Source: Scilla litardierei
Lineage: Eukaryota > Streptophyta > Magnoliopsida > Asparagales > Asparagaceae
Assembly (NCBI GenBank): GCA_030789695.1
Contig: CM061140.1
Coordinates: forward strand, 168,478,319 to 168,542,318
Direction of reading: 5' to 3'
Length of the DNA stretch: 64,000 nucleotides
Below, one piece after another: positions 55,249-64,000 of this stretch (within the stretch, counting starts at the first letter, position 1; each line of letters starts with the position of its first letter). A model generated the notes under the pieces. That model was not told the DNA's origin and searched no databases. It was given only the letters and a program-made list of their open reading frames with translations. A program made the position numbers and the translations under genes.

Positions 55249-56485
55249 TAAAGGGGGAGACTGATGGGTTGAATTTCTGTTGCTATATGTTGGCATTAGT
55301 AGCACTAGATCAGGAGTGTTTTGGTTGAGTAATCTGACACTGTTCTGTACATGCATGAGTCTTGTTGTAAGTCATGTCATAACATTGTTCACAACATGCG
55401 GCATCTAGAATTCAATTGCAGAATTTCTGTCTTCAGGAATTTAGATCTGGTTATTGCTGCTTTGTTCAGATCTAATTTACTTACTCAGAATCTCGTAGAA
55501 ATCTTGGTGGTTACTATATTTATGAGGAAAATATTCGCATGAGATTCGATAGAATTATTTATCCGAATTGGTTAATTGGTTCCTTGAGTTTTTGGTTCTA
55601 TATACCCGAAATAGATCCTTGATTGATGGGCGAAGATAACTGATTTAATGGCAGGATCTCGGTGGTTACTTGATTGATGGGCGGGAAAATCCGCTTGAGA
55701 TTTTATAGGACTATTTACCCAAAATAGATCCTTGATTGATGGGCGGAGATAACTGACTTAATGGCAGAATCTCGGTGGTTACTTGATTGATGTGCATGAA
55801 TTTCCGTTGAGATTTTATAGGACTATTTACCCGAAATAACTCCATATTTTATGTGCGGAATATCTACTTGAGATTTTATGGTTCTATTTTATCCGAAATA
55901 GAACTCCTACCTTGGTTGGTTGGGATAAAAGGCTATCAAGGAGATCGGCTATATTTAACTTTTTAGAGATTGGTTCATCATCCGGGGACGGAGGCTGACG
56001 GCGACAGGAGTATGGATCAAAGGAAGTTTGATTCAGGTCAGTTTTTGCAAGGAATCTTGCGGTTTCTACATCCGAGGACAGAGGCTGACGGGGCTACACA
56101 GGTAGGGATCAAAGGGAGTTTGATCTAGTCAGTTTTTGCAAGGAAATCTCGCGGTTTCTACATCCTGAGAAAGAGGCTGACAGCTACGCAGATAGGGATC
56201 AAAGGGAGATTGATCTAGTCAGTTAGTGCAATGGGAACTTGCGATGATTACTCCATGGGGTCGATTGGGATCACCCATTGCGGTTTGCATTAAGGGGGAG
56301 TAAGTTCCTCCTAATGAGATCGCAATTTTAGTGATTGTAATCGTTTTGATATAGTATAGTAATCTGATTTTTCTGGGCGTGGCGCTGCAGATGTAGGTAT
56401 GCGCACCGAACTGCGTTACCAAGTTTTGTGTGGTATTGTGTTTTCCGTATATGTGTGCATATTTACATGACATTTCACAATCCTC
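55249..56485 (+). mobile_element. likely copia-type 3' LTR with purine tract
   Basis: A purine tract (taaagggggaga, 55249-55260) is followed by tgatggg, a possible LTR start. Near the other end the sequence gatgtaggtatgcgcaccgaactgcgttaccaag resembles the end part of many plant copia LTRs. The right boundary is uncertain. A run of about 15 G lies upstream at 55179-55193. Confidence 0.45.
55606..56235 (+). repeat. two families of direct repeats
   Basis: A unit with gatccttgattgatgggcg...tctcggtggttacttgattgatg occurs about two and a half times between 55606 and 55860 (period about 120 bp). A second unit with gaggctgacgg...agggatcaaagggag...tagtcagtt occurs three times between 55985 and 56235 (period about 85-90 bp). 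Confidence 0.85.
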
Positions 56486-57482
56486 TCATTAATCCAATCA
56501 TATACAAATTAGGATTGGAATGAGGGTGTAGTAATAGTGATACACCACCCAATAAGGTTTCGTCAAGCACATCATGAGCGAAGGCACATGTGCTCAGGAG
56601 CTAAAGCAGGCCAAATAAGACCTAACCTAAATGTTGGGACACTCATCAGCATAGTTTAATTACCAAAATGCCATTTCATAAAAACACGCATAAATCCCAT
56701 TTGGGAGGACGTGAGCTCATTCTGTTTTTAGTACTCTCTCACATTTGATATATGTTATTATCCATCTTTTATGTTCTCATCGGAGTGTTGGCGGAGCCAA
56801 AGCCGGGACACACATCCCGAATTCGACTCAATAACGTTCTTGGCTGCTGTGGTGCGTGTGCAATTCATGTGATTACCACTAGGCAGGTCAGGTAAGAGTA
56901 GTTCAACCTTTTGACGGCAAACTGCGGATTTGTATGAAATTTTTTTGACAAGAAATTGAAATCCAATATTACGTTAATAAAAAAAGATTAATACAAAAAT
57001 GAGAGACGATGGTAGGAAAAAAAAAACAAGTGAAAAATTGTTATTATGATGATTTAAAACAATTGTTATCATTGCAATAATATAAACAATTGCAAACCAG
57101 TATTCCTTTCATTATCAATTTATCATCGTTCGTCGGTGTTCATAGGTTTAGCCAAAGTTAATTTAGAGTCGGCAGCTGTTTGAATGTGAACCGTAGGGCG
57201 GAGAAACAAAGCAAATCCCTAGAAACCAGGCTTGACCAAATACAAGGGAACGCATTAATTGTTACCAAAATTGGCAGCTCATACAAACTGAGATTCCATG
57301 AACTTCTTGTTTGGGGAGTTGCGATCTTCCTCTGCACTTTTTGTGTGAGAATAATATCTTTGTTGACCAGAGGAGGTTTAAGTTCCCGCTTGCAAGAAAC
57401 AATTGGTTTTATGTGGAGGGCTTTGCATTTAAAAACTCAAGAAAAAAAATCTTCATCAATTAAAAACACCACACTTTCAAAA
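56486..57482. other. no gene seen
   Basis: AT-rich sequence without repeats that I can pair. An open frame at 57180-57593 overlaps the end of the small MULE and shows no domain. Confidence 0.4.
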
Positions 57483-57491
57483 AAGAATTTA

Positions 57492-58284
57492 GGGGTTTTC
57501 GCATATTCATCCTTTAGCCATATTGTATATTTTGATATTTGTCCCTTAATTTTTCCTATTTTGAGTTTAATCCCTCAAATCTTAAGCCGTTAACCTAAAT
57601 AGCACCACATCCTATATTCTGTTAAATAGTTAGATTAATCAACGATTAAATAATAATTAGTGTTAATTAACTAAGAATTAAGCCCTAATGGAGGAGGAAG
57701 GCGGGGGAGGCGGGGAAGAGGAGGATGTGGTGATGGGGAGGGGAGGCGGTGGGAGAGGAGGGGACAACGGTTAGGAGGGGGAGGGGGAGGCTCCTCCCCA
57801 TTCTCCCACACCTCCCCGCCACCGCTCTCCCCCTCATCCCCCCCTCCTACCCGCCGCCAATCTCCCCCCTCTCCGCCGCCGATCCCCCCCATCCCGCCTC
57901 CTACCTGCCGCCGATCCCCCCCTCATCTCCTCCTCCCTCTCATCCCCCTCCTCCATGCCGACGATCTCCTCCTCACCATCTTCCACGCCGCCGATCACCC
58001 CCTCACCCCCCTCACCCCCTCCGCCGATCTCCCCCCTCAACCCCCCCTCCTCTCCCTTCATCCCCCTCATCCCATCTCCTCCCCGCCGCCGATCCACCCT
58101 CCTCCCCATCATCACCGTCGATGCCGTCGCGAACAGGCTGGACACGTCAGCACTAACAGAAAATTAGAGAGGTGGTCTATTTTGGTTATAGTTAATGATT
58201 TGAGAGATTAAACTCAAAATACAAAGAATTAAGGGACAAGTATCAAAATATGCAAGATTTAAGTGATGAATATGCGAAAACCCC
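57492..58284. mobile_element. small non-autonomous MULE with C-rich cargo
   Basis: Terminal inverted repeats of about 110 bp begin ggggttttcgcatattcatc and align with few differences. Flanks aagaattta (57483-57491) and aaaaattta (58285-58293) match at 8 of 9 bases, as expected for an older MULE duplication. The interior (57690-58130) is a C-rich, low-complexity stretch of ccgccgatccccc-type repeats. The proline- or glycine-rich frames there are composition artefacts. No transposase is present. Confidence 0.78.
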
Positions 58285-58293
58285 AAAAATTTA

Positions 58294-59290
58294 ATATATT
58301 TAGTATATTTTTTACGAATCCTAGATATATTCATCTATTTTGTAACAATATAGCCATCGTAACAAGCATAAATTCTTGTAATTTATGCTACAAAATCCGG
58401 GATCAGAAGCAGTCAGATGTCTTAAGCAATGGTTTCAAACATCTGGACGAGCAGAGCAGAGATCTGATGCATCAGTTGTATCAGACATTGGACAGTCAGG
58501 TGCCTGGCTGAGCACCAGCAGATGCTTGGGACAATTGAGGTATTTATTTACAACTCTCAGATTTTTTAGCGCAGACTGACTCAGACGTCTGGTTGGGGTC
58601 CAGATGCTTGAAGCACATCTGCCAAACGCCTGGTGGGAACCGGCTGAGTTATTTTCTGTGCTCGATTTCTGACCATTGGATTGAGCTCTTTCTTAATCTA
58701 ATGGCAATGGTTGCTTGCATCTCTTGGGAGGATATAAAAGGTGGCTGCTTGAGAGATGTTAGGGCACGTTGAAGGTGTGAGAGTTGTTGAGCATTCAGGA
58801 TAGCTTTTATGAGAAATTAGAAGAGATAAAAACCAAAAAAGAGAAAAATAGGGCTTTTAGGGATTTCCTGGGTCTTCTTTTATCATCGCTTTCACTTTTC
58901 TTCGTGAGATTGAAAGTGAGAGTTTGATGTAATCATCCAAGTTATTACTCATTTGAGAGTTGAAGTAGTATAAGCCCATAACTCTTGATCATAATAGTGG
59001 AATCGTCTCAAAATACTGAAGTAGTTCGAATCTTCGACCAAACCAGTGTAACGTCTTGGCCGTATTTACTTTCTTGCAAAAAAGTTGTTTAGTTGTTGTG
59101 TTGATCGCTTTTATGAGCACTACTCCCTAGCCTTGATCCATCCGAAAGCCACCACCAACGCTTAGCGCGTAGAACTGTTGGCTAATCTTGTGCGTCCGAT
59201 GAAACCATCGGTGGTCGGCCGGACTATAACCAACCGTCGATGATCAAACAGACGGTCGTGATCAAACACTGAACTTGGAAATCAGGAGGT
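58294..59290 (+). other. possible LTR remnant
   Basis: A tataaaa at 58733-58739 in gaggatataaaaggtggctg is followed by a leader-like stretch (agagttgttgagcattc) and a segment around 59050-59260 with agttgtttagttgttgtgttg. The layout is LTR-like, yet I find no paired copy and no ends. Confidence 0.3.
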
Positions 59291-60633
59291 ATTAGATGCA
59301 GGAAAATGAAAGAGAGGGAAAGAGAGAGGACAAGCAATTCAATCACTGTCCTTTTTAACGGTACCGTGCCACAAGAGCATGGACTGTATGGAGAGAGACA
59401 TCAAGCAAGTGATGCATTTATTGGCTGATCACAGACTTTCTTACCTTTATGCTGATTTTTTCTATCTCTTCCTCCTTTTTCCTTGCTTTAAGCTTCTCCA
59501 TTAAACCCTGTACAAAGCAGTTGGCAGATGACTGGGGAACAATGCTGGCTTCTTCTGGGAACACTAAAAATAAAACAAATATGTGGGCAGTGCCCTACGA
59601 AGTGTCTACACTTCGGCAGCAAAGGTTGAAATCCCGGCCAATAGAAAAGAAACGGTGAATACAAATATTTATCAGAGCCTGAAGTCTCACATAAAAACCA
59701 GACAAGATCCATAAATTATGTAAGGACCCATACTTTAGTTGGGAAAATCTAAAAGAAAATAAGACAAGCTGCTGAGTTATCAACCTGAAGGAAATTAAAG
59801 ATATCTTCCAATAATGAACAGCAAACAAATTGGAGCCCGCAACTGGCACCAGAATCCAGTTCTTTCAAATCAATGGCTTTCTTCATGGGATGATAACAGT
59901 AGTCAGTAGCCAACACTCTACAAACACCGTCAGCCCCTCAACACACTACTCTTCTCCTAAAAGTTTCCCATCAATCAACACAAAGTGCAAGTCCCAAAGA
60001 ACTAACCGAATAACCAAAAGAAGAAGATAGAGAGCATAATTTGTGCCAACAATGGTCTAAAGCTGATCATACGGCCATGCAATTATTCTATTCCTTATTT
60101 CAATGCACACCTCACAATGCAGGCTTATGGATCAGGGCAAGCTAATAGTTATTTTAATTGAATTATAATGACAATGCCAACTATCTGTACTATAATAATG
60201 CATAATGAAACTCACGAGAATCTCCATATGAGCCAAATGGGCAAAATGGAGGATCTTCACCTCTAACATGCTACTAGTCAACACCCATAATCTATGACAA
60301 TGGCCTCCCTCCCACCTTCCCTCATTGAATTAAGAGACCACAAAACTAGTTTGCCCCCTTGATTCCCTGCTAATAACTTCGAAAATACAATATACAATGG
60401 AAGTAGTTTGATGGCTGATAAAAGGATACATTGGTAACTTGTTGACGACCCAGAAAGTCCATGTCATCGGTTTTCCCTTCTACAGAAGCAACTGGACACA
60501 CTATTAATAGGCTTCTCCACCTTCCTTCAACTCTCCTGAGCTCAAACTCGAGTTATTCAACCTTTCTATCTCCACTTCTATCTACATCTCATTTCTTCCC
60601 TAATACTTCTCATTTTCTCATAGCATTTTGATC
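59291..60633. other. intergenic, upstream region of the CLE gene
   Basis: No coding similarity seen. A TATA-like ctattaatagg near 60500 and a pyrimidine-rich leader (60510-60630) precede the CLE start codon and are candidates for its promoter and 5' UTR. Confidence 0.45.
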
Positions 60634-60885
60634 ATGAGACTTAATAACCTCCTTTTATCCCCTATGCTGTTCTTCCTCCTAGTATTGGTATTGGTTGGGC
60701 AACTTCCTAATTCAAGCCATGGCCGGATAATTGCAGAGACGAAGTGGAAAGGGGGGCATCCACCATCCATCAGGTACTTCTCCAGTATATCTCCATCACA
60801 GGAGCACAACAACGATGATAATGATCCAATCTATGGAGTGGAGAAGAGATTGGTGCCTCAGGGTCCAAATCCCCTACACAACTGA
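60634..60885 (+). CDS. CLE: CLE peptide precursor (RLVPQGPNPLHN type)
   Basis: A single-exon 83-residue secreted precursor. Residues about 5-25 form a hydrophobic signal peptide (SPMLFFLLVLVLVG), with a likely cut after SSHG near 30. A variable middle part is rich in Ser, Asp and Asn. The last 12 residues are the CLE motif RLVPQGPNPLHN, preceded by Lys, with no tail after it. CLE peptides are cut out in the secretory path, hydroxylated on Pro and bound by CLV1/BAM/HSL-type receptor kinases to control cell division and fate. The motif is one residue away from the Arabidopsis CLE9/CLE10 peptide (RLVPSGPNPLHN). I chose the ATG at 60634 because it gives a full signal peptide; no upstream in-frame ATG exists. 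A single exon and about 80 residues are usual for the family. Confidence 0.92.
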   Translation: MRLNNLLLSPMLFFLLVLVLVGQLPNSSHGRIIAETKWKGGHPPSIRYFSSISPSQEHNNDDNDPIYGVEKRLVPQGPNPLHN

Positions 60886-62736
60886 TCAGGTTAACCGATG
60901 CTCAAGTAGATGGAATATTCGATGGGTTTGTCAATTTACACCATTCAACTTGATAATATTGTAATTTTTCTATTTCTTTTTCAACGGCAGAAGTATACAA
61001 TAGTGTGAACAAAATGTAATTTTCGGGTTTTTCGTTCTTTCTTTCAAAGAAACTAGAGTGTAAGTGTTTGTTTGATTAGATGTAGTGAGAATTTTACATT
61101 ATAGACTGTAAAGAGAAGATCAAGCTGGGTTATCACCAGAAGCTTTTTGCTGAATGGAGTTTGCCGATGCCGCACATCTAGAAAAAAAAGGGGAAAAAAA
61201 GTGTATTAGCAGATATGTGAATGCTTGAAACGTATCCCCAACAGCACCAAAAAGCATTTCTTTCATTTGATCTTTTCAAAATAGTATTACCAAGTAAAAA
61301 AAGATAGAATATTCCATTTTTCTCTAAAGAGTTTACATTATAGAATGTCAAACAACAGGGAAACGAATGGTCAGTTTTGGTCGCTGCATTCATAATCACT
61401 AATACTAAATGTAAAGCAAGTCTATTTTGGTGGAAAGAAAGATGCAACAAACTTTCACTTGGTAGCTTCTTGCCATGGATTACATGTTTCCCTGGGACTT
61501 TTGCTGCATGATTGAACGGCAAGTAAATAAACAAAACTAATCTAGTTTTAGACAAAATGATTACATACCCCATTGTCCTCTTCTCCACAACGTAGTTGAG
61601 ATAGTTTATCATTCTTTTGTTAAGTTTAACAAGATAAAATAATTGTCTTTTCATAATGAGGCTAACTGTAGATGATTTTCCTAAAGATTGTCAACAATGA
61701 AAGACTGTATTGCCACATTATCTATATAGCGATGAGGAAAGCGTATGAAATGATAGAAATAAGAGGGTACCCAAGACATGCATACATGATACTGATATGT
61801 TTAGTTTTGCACAAATACGCAATGAGACATTGAAGCAGTAGATATACACACAATCAGAATGCCTCGTGTATTCCAATACATATAAATTGCATGACAAAAA
61901 TTGGCAAATTAAGCTAAAAACACAAGACTGCTAATAAATGGACTTGCTTATTAAGGGAAAAAACCACATGTAAAGAAAAAAATCAACCCCACACAAAGGA
62001 AAAGCTCTAATTTGTTGTCAAGATGGACTTGAACACATCTGCATAACATCTACCAACTTCCTCCCAAAGAAAAATAAAGCGAAAATATTTGTGAAATGCA
62101 ATAGGTTGATAATTTAAGGAACATAAAGGCAGAGATATATGATGGAAATTGGCCAACAGTGACACCAGTAAGAAAGGGTGATAGAAAAGCATTACTTCAA
62201 GCAATCATAAAACAATGGCATTTTACTTCCCAGAAAAAACATAAGGTAGATGGAATATCTTCTGTTCAGCACAAAATTGTTTGAAATACAGGAGAACGGC
62301 AATAAGTTGATAATTACATAGAAAGAAAAAGATTCAAAGAGGGCAAGCACTTGCCCATCAGAAGAAAGAGTGGCAAATAGCTGGTGAAAAAGCTTAGCTT
62401 CAATCAATAATGAAGAAGGGCTGCACTTTACAGTAAGCAAGCAAGCAAGCAATAAGCAAACAAGTAAACAACAATGTAAAACAAGGGGAATTTAATAATC
62501 ACATATGACATAATATTTGTACGCACATGTCAGTATAAAGCAAAGAAAACAAATCAGCCGCCTTTTTCGAACACATCAATGAGTTAAAAGTGTGTACAGC
62601 ATCCATACCCATAGGAAACATCTCCAGTATATATAGGCCTTGTGACCATTAAAAACTTCATATAAATTTTACTATACTAGACAAATAATTATCCAGTACA
62701 GATGACTAATTGGTTTATAACTATGTTACCTGCAAG
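60886..62736. other. AT-rich interval, no gene seen
   Basis: Contains the CLE 3' flank, then long AT-rich sequence. It may be 3' UTR or intron of a minus-strand gene whose exon I suspect at 62737-62823, but nothing here is recognisable. Confidence 0.4.
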
Positions 62737-62823
62737 CTACATCAACTGAGTGCCCACAGGATCAACCACAAAGTGTATTAGAAGAGCTTTCTTCGTGATT
62801 GGCTGGAACTTATGCCTCCACAT
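62737..62823 (-). CDS. possible last coding exon, unknown gene
   Basis: On the minus strand an acceptor (aatgcag) is followed by 28 codons and a stop: MWRHKFQPITKKALLI then HFVVDPVGTQLM. The peptide has an ordinary protein composition, which is unusual for this AT-rich surrounding. I do not recognise the family. It may belong with the fragment at the right edge. Confidence 0.3.
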   Translation of the reverse strand: MWRHKFQPITKKALLIHFVVDPVGTQLM

Positions 62824-63848
62824 CTGCATTACATAAAGAACATAACATTATAATGATTAATGTAAACTCGGTAGCTCCTAGACATCTGCTTCCGATAAGA
62901 GCTCAACTCTCCTCAGATGATAACTATAAGATAGTCTGGTTTTGGATTCTGAGGATGGGAAGAACCATAAAAATAAAACTGCATTCTGTTTCTTATCAGC
63001 GGCTGTTAAGTATATGTGCTTGGTCCAAGCCATCTCCAAATGGATCACCAAAATTCCCTGAATAAAGGCCCGAATGGGCTTGGCCCATAGGCAATTTGCT
63101 GGGGGGCTGTCCGCTTGAAGCCTTGATGAAGGGTAATCTGAATCAAAAACCAGCACCCTAAGCTTAGCGATTGCTTTGTTTGCTCTCCACTGAATGTAGA
63201 CCAAACTTAATCATTGGATGAATTTTGGGCATGTACAAACCCCTTTTCCCTGACGACTTCGGCTTTTTTGTAGGTCGGTGATCCACTCATGTCGGTGATG
63301 AACACAGGATATACATATCAGTACCCTTAACCCATCCGCTACAAAGGCCATTGATGCAGGACGTGGTAGAATCTAGGGATTTGATGGAGATTTTTAGGAT
63401 TTCGGTGGGATGATTTGGGGAAGAAGTGGATAACTGGGGATCTCTGGCCTCACATCAAGGAAGATCGGACCTTTCACATGTTTTGGAGAGATTTCTTAAA
63501 TTTTCATTCATTTATTCGTTGATTTCAAAGATACAACTCTAGAACCTTATATGGTCTTATAACCCAACACTTCCCCTAACCCATCTGATCCGATGTGGGA
63601 CTAAACTCATCCAAAAGGCTCAAACTCCTAAAAGACTCAAAATGAACTAAAAACTAAAATAGAAATACAATCATAATCGTATCTCTATCACTCTCCACTG
63701 CTTGAGAACTCCACCTCCTGTTGAATGTATACAGAAGTAGCACAGCTGCACAAAAATCAATAGTCATCTGCAGTTGAAAAAAACGTCCACGACTTTTGAA
63801 GTATAGCAGGATACAAACTTGCTGATGGACGTCTTCTAACAATTTCTC
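62824..63848. other. repeat-like interval, no gene seen
   Basis: On the minus strand, ttagtcccacatcgg and tgttgggttataagacc near 63560-63610 are sequences common in plant LTR or TRIM repeats. Position 63360-63560 has repeated gggatttgatggag/gatttggggaag-like short motifs. No ends could be set. Confidence 0.35.
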
Positions 63849-64000
63849 CTAACTCGCGAAAGATAGAAAAACATTCAGTACATGTTTGTTGGTCAGGATA
63901 AGAGGATCTGGGATAACAAAATCTCTATGCTCAATCAGAATCTGCAGTTCTTCTTTCGACAGTTCTGGCGCAGGCTCAAATGATGGCTCTGAATAAGGCT
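63849..64000 (-). CDS. partial coding fragment at the window edge, unknown gene
   Basis: The minus strand is open from the window edge to a TAG at 63849-63851. The peptide begins PYSEPSFEPAPELSKEEL and continues QILIEHRDFVIPDPLIL. The first 35 codons look like real protein; the last part may be intron read-through if a splice site lies after about 63890. The family is not recognised, and the rest of the gene lies to the right of the window. Confidence 0.4.
   Translation of the reverse strand, partial: PYSEPSFEPAPELSKEELQILIEHRDFVIPDPLILTNKHVLNVFLSFAS

Noticed and set aside
57671..58156. Proline-rich and glycine-rich open frames on both strands
   Set aside because: Products of the C-rich low-complexity core of the small MULE.

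Overview
This window is nuclear DNA from a flowering plant. The evidence is a spliced membrane steroid-binding protein gene (MSBP/MAPR family), a CLE peptide precursor, plant-specific transposon proteins (MULE transposases with PB1-like and SWIM domains, DUF1985 plus Ulp1 protease, plant mobile domain), and copia- and gypsy-type LTR remnants. I cannot name the species. The GC-rich first exon of the MSBP gene argues against a typical AT-rich eudicot coding style but does not settle the lineage.

Layout: 1-3990 is a degenerate satellite-like block (about 228-bp monomers, with a roughly 455-bp dimeric order in the middle), flanked by a duplicated block. A decayed Myb/SANT-like gene (minus strand) follows at 4.3-5.5 kb. 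From 5.6 to 14.8 kb lie nested remnants of LTR elements, with two diverged copies of one LTR family and two patches of short palindromic motif repeats. From 14813 to 26734 there is a tandem LTR element on the minus strand: LTR (truncated) - internal - LTR - internal - LTR. It has no gag or pol, and its internal regions are mostly 90-bp tandem repeats.

The central part is one host gene struck twice by unrelated Mutator-like elements (MULEs). MULE-1 (27334-38555, 11.2 kb, perfect 9-bp target duplication) lies 149 bp upstream of the MSBP start codon. It carries two convergent genes whose reading frames look intact once spliced: an 822-residue DUF1985/Ulp1 protease protein and an approximately 880-residue DDE transposase. 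Its non-coding space is packed with arrays of one related motif family. MULE-2 (40847-48336, 7.5 kb, perfect 9-bp target duplication) sits inside the 11.5-kb first intron of MSBP. It carries a plant-mobile-domain gene and a transposase with nonsense, splice-donor and frameshift lesions, separated by a perfect 94-bp palindrome and a hairpin-like inverted duplication. The MSBP coding exons (38714-39024 and 50510-50942) are intact and join in frame to give 247 residues.

The right part (51-64 kb) holds a short-LTR copia remnant (minus strand), a second copia-like remnant with a G-tract and internal direct repeats, a 793-bp non-autonomous MULE with C-rich cargo, an intact CLE gene encoding an RLVPQGPNPLHN-type peptide, and fragments that may be exons of a minus-strand gene running off the right edge. 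No tRNA, rRNA or CRISPR array was seen. Exon boundaries were placed by hand from GT/AG sites, reading frame and family similarity.
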